Part shown: in pieces, positions 34,006 to 43,030 of the stretch
Layout: every line of letters starts with the position of its first letter
Numbering within the stretch: the stretch's first letter is position 1
Translations under genes and position numbers: made by a program
Origin: an uncultured Oscillospiraceae bacterium
GTDB taxonomy: Bacteria > Bacillota > Clostridia > Oscillospirales > Oscillospiraceae
Reading direction: 5' to 3'
DNA: 64,000 nucleotides
Assembly: GCA_934597535.1 (NCBI GenBank)
Contig: CAKTRT010000001.1
Coordinates: forward strand, 17,524-81,523
The notes under the pieces: generated by a model
Told to the model about the DNA's origin: nothing
Database searches by the model: none
Seen by the model: only the letters and a program-made list of their open reading frames with translations

Positions 34006-35022
34006 TTGACCATCAAGGATATTGCCCGCCTGTCGGGCGTGAGCGTCAGCACTGTCTCCCGTGTGCTCAATGATCGGCCCGATGTCAGCGAGGATTGCCG
34101 CGAGCGCGTACGCGCGGTGATCGAGACGCACAAATATGTTCCCAACAACAGCGCGCGCGATCTGGTCAAGGTCCGCTCCGATGCGATCGGCCTTGTGGTG
34201 CGCGGCGTGCAGAACCCGTTCTACACCGATATCATCCACGCCATCGAGCGCAAGCTCGACGCGGCGGGCTACACCATGGTCATGCGGCAGATCGCATCGT
34301 GCGACGATGAGCTCAAGTGCGGCGCCGTGATGGAGCGCGAAAAGCGCCTGCGCGGCATTGTGTTCCTCGGCGGCCGCAGCGACTATACCACCGGCGAGGT
34401 CGCGCTGCTGAACGTGCCGTTCGTCTGCTGCACCTACACCAATTCCTACGGCACGCTGCGCCAGACGGAATACTCCTCTGTTTCCATCATCGATGAGCAG
34501 GAGGCCTGCCGCGCAGTCAGAGAGCTTTACAAAAACGGTCACCGCCGCATCGCCGTGCTGACCGCCGACCCCGAGGACTGCTCCATCTCCCAGCTGCGCT
34601 ATCTGGGCTATCTGCGCGCCCTGCATGAATTGGGGATCGAGCCGCACGAGGGCGATCTTATCTGCGCGCGGGATTTTACCATTACCACCGCTTACGATGC
34701 CATGCGCGAACGGCTGCGCGCGCCGGCTGATTTCACGGCCGTGTTTGCCATCGCCGACGATATGGCCATCGGCGCGATGCGCGCGCTGCGCGAGAGCGGC
34801 CGCTCCATTCCGGAGGACTGTTCTGTCATCGCCATCGACGGCATCAATGTCTCCGAGTACATCCACCCCATGCTCACCACGCTCTGTCAGCCGATGACCG
34901 CCATGGGCGAGACGAGCGTGGATATCCTGCTCGACATGGTCGAGGGGCGCGGCGGCAACCGCCACGTCACGCTGCCGACCACCCTGCGCGCGGGCGCTTC
35001 CGTGCGCGATCTGACAAAATGA
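34006..35022 (+). CDS. LacI-family transcriptional regulator of the sugar locus
   Basis: 338 residues from a TTG start 9 bases after GGGAGGAGG. The HTH (TIKDIARLSGVSVSTVSRVLN) is immediately N-terminal as in LacI/PurR, with the hinge helix YVPNNSARDL. A periplasmic-binding-like sensor domain (about 58-338) follows. No separate promoter is evident before the next gene (52 bp gap), so the regulator and transporter are probably co-transcribed. The inducer is probably a maltodextrin or related glucan (from MalQ downstream). Confidence 0.9.
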   Translation: MTIKDIARLSGVSVSTVSRVLNDRPDVSEDCRERVRAVIETHKYVPNNSARDLVKVRSDAIGLVVRGVQNPFYTDIIHAIERKLDAAGYTMVMRQIASCDDELKCGAVMEREKRLRGIVFLGGRSDYTTGEVALLNVPFVCCTYTNSYGTLRQTEYSSVSIIDEQEACRAVRELYKNGHRRIAVLTADPEDCSISQLRYLGYLRALHELGIEPHEGDLICARDFTITTAYDAMRERLRAPADFTAVFAIADDMAIGAMRALRESGRSIPEDCSVIAIDGINVSEYIHPMLTTLCQPMTAMGETSVDILLDMVEGRGGNRHVTLPTTLRAGASVRDLTK

Positions 35023-35074
35023 TTTTCCCGCGGTCAACGCGTGAAAATAAATTTGAAAAGGAGTTAATGACAAC

Positions 35075-36409
35075 ATGAAAAAGTATCTTGCACTGATCCT
35101 TGCCCTTGTCATGGCGCTCTCCCTTGTCGCCTGCGGCGACAAGAAGGACGACGCTCAGGACAGCACTGACGGCAATACCACCCCCACTGCCACCGGCCGC
35201 GTCTACTGGCTGAACTTCAAGCCCGAGGCTGATGCTACGCTGCAGAAGGTCGCCGGCATGTACACCGAGAAGACCGGCGTGCCCGTCACCATTCTGACCG
35301 CCGCTTCCGGCACCTACAACGAGACTCTGACCGCTGAGATGGACAAGTCCGCTCCCCCGACGATGTTCGTCGTGGGCAACCAGGCCGCTATCGGCACCTG
35401 GGGCGACTACTGCTATGATCTCACCGGCACCGACATCGTCAATGAGCTGAGCACCGATGCCTACAACCTCTATGACGACGCAGGCAAGCTCTGCTCCATC
35501 GGCTACTGCTATGAGTGCTACGGCATCATCGTCAACGAGGACCTGCTGGAAAAGGCCGGCTACACCCTCGCCGACATCACCAACTTTGACTCCCTCAAGA
35601 AGGTAGCCGAGGACATCCACGCCCGCGCTTCCGAGCTCGGCTTCGACGCTTTCACCTCCTCTTCCATGAGCGACGACTCCAGCTGGCGCTTCACCGGCCA
35701 CCTTGCCAACCTCGAGTACTACTACGAGTCCGTGGACGATCCCGACGCCTGGAAGGTCTGCCCCCCGAGCATCAAGGGTACTTATATGCAGAACTACAAG
35801 AACCTGTGGGATCTGTACATCAACAACAGCGCTGTGAATCCTGCTGATCTGGCTGCCGGCGGCTTTGACGCTCAGGCCGAATTCGGCAAGGAGCAGGCCG
35901 TGTTCTATCAGAACGGCTCTTGGGAATGGGCTGCCCTGACCGGCACCGGCGATGGTCAGTACGGTCTTGACAACCTCTCCATGATCCCGTTCTACTGCGG
36001 TGTGGACGGCGAGGAGAACGCGGGTCTCAACTGCGGCACCGAGAACTGCTGGGCTGTGAACGCCAAGGCTTCCGAGGAAGACATTCAGGCGACTCTCGAC
36101 TTCATGAAGTGGATGGTCACCGATGCTGAGGTCTCCCGCATGCTGGTCGATGAATTCGCCGCCATGCCTTACAAGAACGCTGCCGAGTCCACCAACGGTT
36201 TCCTGGCCGACGCCAACGAGTACGCCATGAACGGCAACTACGTCATGCCTTGGGTCACCAACTTCCAGCCCAACGTTGACGCTTACCGCGCCGCGCTCGT
36301 CTCCGCGATGAACCAGTATGACGCCGACCAGAGCGACGCCAACTGGGAGCTGGTCAAGACCTCCTTTGTGGACGGCTGGGCCACCCAGTACGCTGCCGCC
36401 AACGGCTAA
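35075..36409 (+). CDS. Extracellular sugar-binding lipoprotein (MalE-like)
   Basis: 444 residues. Lipoprotein signal ending LSLVACGD (Cys about 20), then a family 1 solute-binding fold (VYWLNFKPEADATLQKVAGMYTEKTGVPV, and the later WAALTG and MPYKN segments). Codon usage is strongly biased to a few C-ending codons, more than in neighbouring genes, which suggests very high expression. Followed by a hairpin before the permease genes. Confidence 0.9.
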   Translation: MKKYLALILALVMALSLVACGDKKDDAQDSTDGNTTPTATGRVYWLNFKPEADATLQKVAGMYTEKTGVPVTILTAASGTYNETLTAEMDKSAPPTMFVVGNQAAIGTWGDYCYDLTGTDIVNELSTDAYNLYDDAGKLCSIGYCYECYGIIVNEDLLEKAGYTLADITNFDSLKKVAEDIHARASELGFDAFTSSSMSDDSSWRFTGHLANLEYYYESVDDPDAWKVCPPSIKGTYMQNYKNLWDLYINNSAVNPADLAAGGFDAQAEFGKEQAVFYQNGSWEWAALTGTGDGQYGLDNLSMIPFYCGVDGEENAGLNCGTENCWAVNAKASEEDIQATLDFMKWMVTDAEVSRMLVDEFAAMPYKNAAESTNGFLADANEYAMNGNYVMPWVTNFQPNVDAYRAALVSAMNQYDADQSDANWELVKTSFVDGWATQYAAANG

Positions 36410-36443
36410 GTCTGTCGTTTTCGCAGCATACGATAACTGAACG

Positions 36444-36474
36444 GAGGGGCGGGCGGTTTCGCCCGCCCCTCTTT
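36444..36474 (+). terminator. Intra-operon hairpin between binding protein and permeases
   Basis: Perfect 12-bp stem GAGGGGCGGGCG, GTTT loop, followed by only TTTGC. It is probably a partial terminator or 3'-end stabiliser that keeps binding-protein mRNA more abundant than permease mRNA. Confidence 0.7.
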
Positions 36475-36556
36475 GCATCTCACGGCGCGCGCCGCAGGAG
36501 GCCTTCGCCGTGCATAGAAAAAGCAAAATAAAATTCTTGGTTGGGAGTTGATCGAA

Positions 36557-37471
36557 TTGAAACGTAAACGCGACGTCGCGGCAGTCAACAGCACAACGAT
36601 CCGCAGATCCACCCGGCGCTGGTTCCCGCTTTTTATGGGTCCTATGGTCTGCGCTTTCGCCATCGGCTTTGTCTATCCGTTCTTTAAGGGCATCTATCTC
36701 TCGTTCTGCAAATTCAAGGTCACGAGCGACGCGACGTTCATCGGCCTTGCAAACTACCGCCGCGCATTTCAGGACGCGAGCTTTGTCCACTCGTTCTGGT
36801 TCACAGCGCTGTTTGCGGTGGTGTCGCTGGTACTTATCAACGTGCTGGCCTTTGCCGTGGCCTATGTGCTCACGCAGGGCATCAAGGGCAGCAACCTGTA
36901 CCGCACGGTGTTTTTCATGCCGAACCTCATCGGCGGCATCGTGCTCGGCTACATCTGGTCGATGATCTTTGACGGTATCCTCTCGCGCTACGGCACGTCC
37001 ATCCTGTTGGAGACGAAGTATGGCTTCTGGGGCCTGATCATCCTGATGTGCTGGCAGCAGATCGGCTATATGATGATCATTTACATCGCAGGCCTGCAGG
37101 CCGTGCCCGAGGACATGCTCGAGGCCGCAAAGATCGACGGCGCCAGCCGCTGGCAGACACTCTGGAAGGTCACGATCCCGAACGTCATGCCGTCGATCAC
37201 CATCTGCACGTTCTTATCGCTCACGAACGGCTTTAAGCTCTTCGACCAGAACCTCGCCCTGACCGGCGGCCAGCCCTACAACATCCTGCCCGACGGCAGC
37301 TCCATCAAAACGACCGAAATGCTCGCGCTGAACATCCTGAACACGTTCTACGGCCAGAACGCCAACTCGCGCGGCACCGCGCAGGCCAAGGCTGTGCTGT
37401 TCTTCATTCTCGTGGCGTCCATCGGTCTGCTTCAGCTCAGTGCCAACCGCAAAAAGGAGGTGCAGCAGTAA
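36557..37471 (+). CDS. Sugar ABC transporter permease (MalF/UgpA type)
   Basis: 304 residues with six TM helices and the EAA loop EDMLEAAKIDGASRWQTLWKVTIPNVMPS. I placed the start at the TTG nine bases after GGGAG; a TTG directly abutting that site would be too close. The stop overlaps the next ATG (TAATG). It forms the membrane heterodimer with the following gene. Confidence 0.9.
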   Translation: MKRKRDVAAVNSTTIRRSTRRWFPLFMGPMVCAFAIGFVYPFFKGIYLSFCKFKVTSDATFIGLANYRRAFQDASFVHSFWFTALFAVVSLVLINVLAFAVAYVLTQGIKGSNLYRTVFFMPNLIGGIVLGYIWSMIFDGILSRYGTSILLETKYGFWGLIILMCWQQIGYMMIIYIAGLQAVPEDMLEAAKIDGASRWQTLWKVTIPNVMPSITICTFLSLTNGFKLFDQNLALTGGQPYNILPDGSSIKTTEMLALNILNTFYGQNANSRGTAQAKAVLFFILVASIGLLQLSANRKKEVQQ

Positions 37472-38376
37472 TGAATAGCAAACACTCCCTCTCTGCCGAA
37501 AAGCGGTGCAAGACGATCCTATCGATCGTGCTGGCCATCATCTGCATCATCTACGTGCTGCCGGTGCTCACGGTGGTCATCAACTCCTTCAAGCTCAACA
37601 CCTTTGTCAAGACCGACACCTTTGCCCTCCCGAATGAGGAGAGCTTTGCCAGCTGGTCAAACTTTATCAAGGGTCTGACGTTTGGCAACTACCCGTTTCT
37701 AAAGTCCGCGGGCTACAGCCTTTTCATCACCGTGGTCTCCACCGCGCTGATCCTGCTGTGCACCTCCATGGCCGCGTGGTACATTGCGCGCGTGGACAGC
37801 AAATTCTGCCGCGCGATCTATTACCTCTGCGTCTTTTCAATGGTCGTGCCCTTCCAGATGGTCATGTTCACCCTCTCCAAAACGGCTGACACCGTCAAAC
37901 TCCCCTACTTCAACTTCTCATCCGGCAGCTTTCAGCTGGTGGGGCTGAACACACCGTGGACGATCCCGATCATTTACCTCGGCTTCGGCGCAGGACTGGC
38001 GATCTTCATGTTCGTCGGCTTTGTCAAGTCGATCCCGATGGAGATCGAGGAAGCGGCTGCCATCGACGGCTGCGGCCCGCTGCGCACATACTTCTCCGTT
38101 GTGCTGCCGATGCTGCGCCCCACGATGATCTCCGTCGGCATTCTCGAGATCATGTGGGTGTGGAACGACTATCTGCTGCCCTATCTCGTGCTCGACCGCA
38201 CGAAGTACATGACCATCCCCATCCACATCCAGTACCTCAAGGGCAGCTACGGCACCGTCGACCTCGGCGCGACGATGGCGCTGATCCTGCTGAGCATCAT
38301 CCCTGTCATCGTGTTCTACCTGCTGTGCCAGAAGCACATCATCAAGGGCGTGGCCGCAGGCGCGGTAAAGGGTTAA
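37471..38376 (+). CDS. Sugar ABC transporter permease (MalG/UgpE type)
   Basis: 301 residues, six TM helices and EAA loop IPMEIEEAAAIDGCGPLRTYFSVVLPMLRP near residues 190-220. Overlaps the upstream permease by one base. No ATPase gene follows; the MsmX-like ATPase at 43.85 kb is the likely energiser, as single shared ATPases are common in Firmicutes. Confidence 0.92.
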   Translation: MNSKHSLSAEKRCKTILSIVLAIICIIYVLPVLTVVINSFKLNTFVKTDTFALPNEESFASWSNFIKGLTFGNYPFLKSAGYSLFITVVSTALILLCTSMAAWYIARVDSKFCRAIYYLCVFSMVVPFQMVMFTLSKTADTVKLPYFNFSSGSFQLVGLNTPWTIPIIYLGFGAGLAIFMFVGFVKSIPMEIEEAAAIDGCGPLRTYFSVVLPMLRPTMISVGILEIMWVWNDYLLPYLVLDRTKYMTIPIHIQYLKGSYGTVDLGATMALILLSIIPVIVFYLLCQKHIIKGVAAGAVKG

Positions 38377-38406
38377 CGCCTTTCATCCTTCATTTTCCAG
38401 AAAGAA

Positions 38407-39903
38407 GTGGTTCCATTGATCGAACGTTCCTCCGGCATTCTGATGCCGATCTCGTCCCTTCCCTCGCCCCACGGCATCGGCACGATGGGCAAGGCCGCCT
38501 ATGACTTTGCCGACTTTCTCGCCGCCGCGGGGCAGAAATACTGGCAGCTCTTGCCGCTCGGCCCGACGAGCTACGGCGACTCGCCGTATCAGAGCTTTTC
38601 GTCCTTTGCGGGTAACCCGTATTTCATCGACTTGGACTTGCTCGTCAAAGATAAGCTCCTGACGCGCGCGGAGGTCAACGCCTGCGACTGGGGCGACGAT
38701 CCCCGCTATGTCGACTACGGCAAAATCTACGCGAGCCGCTTCACGCTGCTCGAAAAGGCCAAGACGCGCGGCTTTACGCGCGACCGCGAGGCCGTCGCGG
38801 CATTTGAGCGGGAAAATGAGCGCTGGCTGCCGAACTACGCCCTCTTCATGGCGCTCAAGCGCCACTTCGGCATGAAGTCTTGGACGGAATGGGACGACGG
38901 AGACATCCGCTGCCGCAGAAGCAGCGAGGTCATCGAGCGCTACCGTGCCGAGCTGCGCGAGGATGTGGAGCTGTTCACCTACATTCAGTTTCTCTTCTTC
39001 CGCCAGTGGACGGCGCTCAAGGACTATATCCACGCGCAGGGCATCCGCATCATCGGCGATCTGCCGATCTACGTGGCGCTCGACTCCGCCGACGTGTGGG
39101 CAGAGCCAGAGATGTTCCAGCTCGATGAGCGCAGCGTGCCCACCGAGGTCTCCGGCGTCCCGCCCGACTGCTTCAGCGAGGATGGGCAGCTCTGGGGCAA
39201 CCCGCTCTACAACTACGAGGCCATGGCGAAGGACGGCTTCGGCTGGTGGATCCGCCGCGTCGGCGGCGCGCAGAAGCTCTACGACGTCATCCGTATCGAC
39301 CATTTCCGCGGCTTTGAAAGCTACTGGTCCATCCCTTACGGCGAGACGACCGCGAAAAACGGCCGCTGGGTCAAGGGTCCCGGCATGTCGCTCGTCGGCG
39401 TGCTGACCGGCTGGTTCCGCGACCTCGACTTCATCGCCGAGGATCTCGGCTATCCCTCGCCCGAGGTCGTGCAGCTGCTGAGCGATTCCGGTCTTCCCGG
39501 CATGAAGGTCCTCGAGTTTGCGTTCGACTCGCGCGATCCGAGCAACTATCTGCCGCACAGCTGCAATTTCAACAGCATCTGCTACACCGGCACGCACGAC
39601 AACGCCCCCCTCGCCCTCTGGCGCACGGAGGCCGACAAGGCGGACATCGCGTTTGCGAAGAAATACCTCGGCCTGAACGACGAGGAGGGCTTCAACGCCG
39701 GCATCATCCGCGGCGGCATGAGCTGCCAGAGCCGGCTGTTTGTCGCGCAGATGCAGGATTGGCTGGGTCTCGGCAAGGGCTGCCGCATGAATACCCCCGG
39801 CACCACAGGCGGCAACTGGCAGTGGCGCATGCTGAGCGGCGAGGCAGGCAAAAAGCTTGCGAAGTCCATCCGCGAAACGACCCGCATCTACGGGCGGCTG
39901 TGA
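38407..39903 (+). CDS. malQ: 4-alpha-glucanotransferase (amylomaltase)
   Basis: 498 residues, GH77. N-terminal RSSGILMPISSLPSPHGIGTMG, nucleophile Asp in RIDHFRGF, acid/base Glu in AEDLGYPSPEV and the THDN motif (TGTHDNAPL) are all present. It disproportionates maltodextrins inside the cell. Start uncertain between GTG at 38407 and TTG at 38416, with only weak AGAAAGAA in front. Its place after the permeases identifies the transported sugar as a maltodextrin. Confidence 0.93.
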   Translation: MVPLIERSSGILMPISSLPSPHGIGTMGKAAYDFADFLAAAGQKYWQLLPLGPTSYGDSPYQSFSSFAGNPYFIDLDLLVKDKLLTRAEVNACDWGDDPRYVDYGKIYASRFTLLEKAKTRGFTRDREAVAAFERENERWLPNYALFMALKRHFGMKSWTEWDDGDIRCRRSSEVIERYRAELREDVELFTYIQFLFFRQWTALKDYIHAQGIRIIGDLPIYVALDSADVWAEPEMFQLDERSVPTEVSGVPPDCFSEDGQLWGNPLYNYEAMAKDGFGWWIRRVGGAQKLYDVIRIDHFRGFESYWSIPYGETTAKNGRWVKGPGMSLVGVLTGWFRDLDFIAEDLGYPSPEVVQLLSDSGLPGMKVLEFAFDSRDPSNYLPHSCNFNSICYTGTHDNAPLALWRTEADKADIAFAKKYLGLNDEEGFNAGIIRGGMSCQSRLFVAQMQDWLGLGKGCRMNTPGTTGGNWQWRMLSGEAGKKLAKSIRETTRIYGRL

Positions 39904-39930
39904 ACCGTTCTCCCTTTTGAACTCAACAAA

Positions 39931-39970
39931 AAACCGCCGGTCTGAAAGCTTCAAACCGGCGGTTTTTGTA
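39931..39970 (+). terminator. Terminator of the maltodextrin operon
   Basis: Stem AAACCGCCGGT / ACCGGCGGTTT followed by TTTG; also flanked by A-rich sequence so it may work for the convergent radical SAM gene. Confidence 0.85.
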
Positions 39971-40012
39971 ATATTCTGTCAGAATATTACGTTGCGTATT
40001 CGCTTTTTCGAC

Positions 40013-40900
40013 TCAAAAGTCGATCGTGCCCTCCAGCACGCGCAGGTCGTACGGCTCGTAAACGACCTTGCGGTACTTATCCACGTCGAGCTTCACACCC
40101 GTCCAGTCGGAGTGGATCTCGCCGTTCTGCTTGATAAGGATATCGTAAAGGATATCGTAGGTCACGCCATTTTCATCCGTCTCTACGATAGTGGAATAGG
40201 GCAGGGTCTTATGGTAGGTCATGTGCAGGCCCTTGTAATCAAAGTGGTATCCGTTTCGCATCCGGCAGCCGTCAAGCCCCTTGTAGGTAAAGTGCGCCTT
40301 AAGATCCGCAAGGATCTTGTCGCCCTTCTCCTCGTAGAGGTTCTCCGGCGTGGTTTCGGTGTAGTCGTAGCGGAACTGCACGGGGATGCCGTACCTGCGC
40401 CAGCGCTCGGCATAATTCTCCAGCTCGCCCGCCGGATAGTCAAGGTACAGCACACAGTTCACACGCTTGGGCGTTGCGATACGGGCCACGACCTCATCCG
40501 GCGATTCCTCCACATACTTTGTCAGGTGGCGGGAGATGTTGATGCAGGTGATCTTGCGGCGGTTGCGCTCGGTAAAAGCGATCATCTCCTCCGCGCTGCA
40601 GCCGGGCTGCACGGGGAAGGTCGTATTGATATAGATCTTGTGCGTGGCAGGAATGGCATCGAGCATGCGCTGCAGCGCCTTGAGGTTGGCAAACGGCTCG
40701 CCGCCGGTAAAAACAAAGTCGCAGCGCGGCGTAATCGCATCCATCACGGCGATGCTCTCAATGATCTTCTCCACGCTGAATCCCTCAGCATGGGCATATT
40801 CCTGTTTGTTCACGCAGAAGGGGCAATGGTTGCGGCAGTCGTATGGCACGAATACCGTGACGGTAGCGCCGCCCTCGCGCGTTTTATAGGGGTGACTCAT
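40013..40900 (-). CDS. Radical SAM protein of unknown substrate
   Basis: About 295 residues. The cluster motif C-x3-C-x2-C is in VPYDCRNHCPFCVNKQEY and the SAM loop in FTGGEPF. The C-terminal part (about 220-295) has no SPASM-type cysteine cluster. I used the ATG of MSHPYK; a TTG 24 bases upstream is possible, as the ribosome site is weak either way. Monocistronic, neighbours give no hint of substrate. Confidence 0.8.
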   Translation of the reverse strand: MSHPYKTREGGATVTVFVPYDCRNHCPFCVNKQEYAHAEGFSVEKIIESIAVMDAITPRCDFVFTGGEPFANLKALQRMLDAIPATHKIYINTTFPVQPGCSAEEMIAFTERNRRKITCINISRHLTKYVEESPDEVVARIATPKRVNCVLYLDYPAGELENYAERWRRYGIPVQFRYDYTETTPENLYEEKGDKILADLKAHFTYKGLDGCRMRNGYHFDYKGLHMTYHKTLPYSTIVETDENGVTYDILYDILIKQNGEIHSDWTGVKLDVDKYRKVVYEPYDLRVLEGTIDF

Positions 40901-40992
40901 TGGTTGTCGTCCGTCCTCTGTCAAAAAATCATAAATATTTTACTCTTAAATGCTGCGGAATGCAAGCCGAAAAGCGTGCAAAATGCGCAAAA

Positions 40993-41535
40993 TTACGTCT
41001 TCTCCGCCGCCAGCAGCGCCCGCACATAGGCAAACGCCGCCTCCTCGCCCTCCTCTTTGAGCACGAGCAGCATTTTGCCGATCAGCTCGCCGGTCTCCGG
41101 ATGGATGAGGATGTGGCCAAGAGAGCGCTTGAAGTAATCATACGGCGAAGCCTGCGTATACTTTTCGCCCTGGTAGATCCGGCAGGCGGCAATGCGGTCG
41201 CAGAACATTTCAGCGACATATCTGAGCGGCATTCTGCATCCGCCCATATAGACCCTGCCATCCTCGCCGATGCAATAGTCGATCCAATATTCAAAGTGGT
41301 GGCGGTTGCGCCCCTTGTGATGGAGCCACGCAAGGCTCACGCCGTTTTCGCGGCGCTCGGCGTCGTTCGGGCTGCGGTAGCCCTGATAGTATTTCACGCC
41401 TCGCCAAAATTCCTGCGGACTGTATTTACTCAGATCGTGCGTCAGCCCCTGCCGGTACAATCCCAGCCGGAAGCAGTAACGGCACACCAGATGGCGGTGC
41501 TGCGTGATCGTTTTGAAATGCTCCCATGCCCGCAT
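40993..41535 (-). CDS. DUF5662 family protein
   Basis: 180 residues from the ATG after GGAGGAGG. MRAWEHFKTITQHRHLV, GLTHDLSKYSPQEFW and WLHHKGRNRHHFEYW are the conserved blocks of DUF5662, whose histidine/aspartate pattern suggests a metal-binding helical fold. Function unknown. A longer frame exists upstream but has no ribosome site. Confidence 0.85.
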   Translation of the reverse strand: MRAWEHFKTITQHRHLVCRYCFRLGLYRQGLTHDLSKYSPQEFWRGVKYYQGYRSPNDAERRENGVSLAWLHHKGRNRHHFEYWIDYCIGEDGRVYMGGCRMPLRYVAEMFCDRIAACRIYQGEKYTQASPYDYFKRSLGHILIHPETGELIGKMLLVLKEEGEEAAFAYVRALLAAEKT

Positions 41536-41586
41536 GACGCCGCCTCCTCCGCAAATCATCAGGCCGCCCGTCGGGCGGCCCGCCAT

Positions 41587-41792
41587 TTCTCCCCCGCACC
41601 GCAGGATGGACGGAGGGGTAATGTAGAGATTCTATATCAAACCCTGCGAAAATGCAACAGCGTATTTTTGCTGTAAAACTGCACACAATGAGGGCAAGGG
41701 CGGCAGGACCCTTGCCCTTTTGTCTCCGCCGCGCGGTGTCCCGCACCTTCTTCGGAGTGCCGCGCGGCGAGAGCGTAATGCACCTCGGCAAA
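41587..41792. other. Intergenic region with two GC-rich hairpins, no gene assigned
   Basis: No supported protein. It contains a hairpin GGGCAAGGG/CCCTTGCCC (41692-41700 with 41709-41717) followed by TTTT on the plus strand, and a CGCCGCGCGG/CCGCGCGGCG pairing near 41725-41770. The arrangement could be a small RNA with its terminator, or remnants of palindromic repeats. Confidence 0.4.
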
Positions 41793-41824
41793 AAAAGGGG
41801 CGCGGCCTTCGCCGCGCCCCTTTT
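41793..41824 (-). terminator. Terminator of the SASP gene
   Basis: Perfect 14-bp stem AAAAGGGGCGCGGC with a 4-base loop; T-rich flanks on both strands, 18 bp after the stop. Confidence 0.85.
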
Positions 41825-41842
41825 GCTGCAAGCAAGCCCTTT

Positions 41843-42040
41843 TTACAGGCTCTTCTCGTAGCTCTCGATCATCTTCTTGACCATCTGGCCGCCGACGGAA
41901 CCGGCCTCGCGGGAGGTCAGTTCGCCGTTGTAGCCTTCCTTGAGGTTGACGCCGACCTCATTGGCGGCTTCCATCTTGAACTTGTTCATAGCGGCCTTAG
42001 CCTCGGGGACGTTGAGCTTGTTGGTATTCTTGGTAGACAT
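41843..42040 (-). CDS. Alpha/beta-type small acid-soluble spore protein
   Basis: 65 residues from the ATG after AAAAGGAG. Conserved KFKMEAANEVGV (with the GPR protease site), LTSREAGSVGGQMVKKMI and a short tail are diagnostic of alpha/beta SASPs. These coat and protect spore DNA and are degraded on germination. Supports a sporulating host. Promoter looks SigG-like. Confidence 0.95.
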   Translation of the reverse strand: MSTKNTNKLNVPEAKAAMNKFKMEAANEVGVNLKEGYNGELTSREAGSVGGQMVKKMIESYEKSL

Positions 42041-42103
42041 AGTTGTTACTCCTTTTTTGATTTGTTGGTTTGATTTTTGCGGTGTGATTGGGTATCGCAA
42101 GGG

Positions 42104-42132
42104 TAGTTTGGCTCATAGAAAATCGGATATGC
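42104..42132 (-). promoter_or_regulatory. SigG-like forespore promoter for the SASP gene
   Basis: On the minus strand GCATA, 17 bp, CAAACTA, close to the SigG pattern GHATR / CATnnTA and unlike SigA. It lies about 63 bp before the ATG. Confidence 0.5.
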
Positions 42133-42170
42133 GCGTATTTTGCTGGTAAGTTTTTCAGCCGCTGTGCGAT

Positions 42171-42199
42171 TTGACAATCCCTTCCGTTTCCTCTATAAT
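42171..42199 (+). promoter_or_regulatory. Consensus SigA promoter for the TIGR04255 gene
   Basis: TTGACA, exactly 17 bp, TATAAT: both hexamers match the consensus perfectly, 31 bp before the ATG. Confidence 0.9.
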
Positions 42200-42230
42200 T
42201 AACGCAGAATTTTTTCGGAGGTACCGCATC

Positions 42231-43019
42231 ATGATCTCTTCCGACAATCGCCGCTATGCATATCAGAACGCCCAGCTCATCGAGGTTATCTGCCAGCTGC
42301 GTTTTCCCACCATCCTCTCCATCGACACGCGCGAGCCTGCCGACTTTCAGGAGACTATCCGCGCAGCGTTTCCGCGCTACCAGTGTCAGGTGGAGCAGCT
42401 CCCTGCTGCAAACGGCGCGCGGCCGCAGACGGTGAACAACCACACCTTCCTCTCTGACGACGGCAGCTGCAAGCTAAGCCTGACCAAGGATTTTATCGCC
42501 CTTTCCACCATGCGCTACTCGCATTGGGAAGATTTCGCCGCGCGTCTGGATGAGCCGCTCGGGCAGTTCATCCAGATCTACCGTCCCGCCTGCTTTGACC
42601 GCATCGGCCTGCGCTATGTCAACGCTTTTTCGCGCGAAAAGCTGTCGCTCACGGGCCGCCGCTGGAACGACCTGCTGCAGCCGTGCTACCTCGGTGTGCT
42701 CGACGAGGATGAGATCGACGAAGCGAGCGTCATCAAATGCTCGGTAGATATCGAGCGCAGACTCGACAGCCGCGCCGCACTCAAGCTGCACGCAGGTCCC
42801 GGCTTTGTGCAGCGCAACATCCGCAGCGGCAATCAGATCCAGCAGGTGCAGGAAAAGGAAGTGCGCTTCATTTTCGATCAGGACATCTATTCCGGCGCAA
42901 AGGTCAAGGTCGCAGCTGTGGCGGAAACGCTCGAAATGCTCCACGGACACGCCGACAGCGTGTTTTCCGACGCGATCACCACCGTGCTCCACGATGCGAT
43001 GGAGCCGGTCTGCCTGTAA
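42231..43019 (+). CDS. TIGR04255 family protein
   Basis: 262 residues, ribosome site CGGAGG. The opening RRYAYQNAQLIEVICQLRFP and the later RIGLRYVNAF are typical of TIGR04255, a widespread family of unknown function often found as orphan or near phage/defence genes. No membrane segment. It has a perfect SigA promoter and is followed after 11 bp by a membrane protein. Confidence 0.82.
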   Translation: MISSDNRRYAYQNAQLIEVICQLRFPTILSIDTREPADFQETIRAAFPRYQCQVEQLPAANGARPQTVNNHTFLSDDGSCKLSLTKDFIALSTMRYSHWEDFAARLDEPLGQFIQIYRPACFDRIGLRYVNAFSREKLSLTGRRWNDLLQPCYLGVLDEDEIDEASVIKCSVDIERRLDSRAALKLHAGPGFVQRNIRSGNQIQQVQEKEVRFIFDQDIYSGAKVKVAAVAETLEMLHGHADSVFSDAITTVLHDAMEPVCL

Positions 43020-43030
43020 GGCTGCCCGCG

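Noticed and set aside
34967-36790. 607-codon open frame antisense to the sugar-binding lipoprotein gene
   Set aside because: No ribosome site or motif; arises from the extreme codon bias of the real gene.
41637-41861. Overlapping 60-70 codon frames on both strands between DUF5662 and the SASP gene
   Set aside because: No ribosome sites; they span the terminator hairpins.
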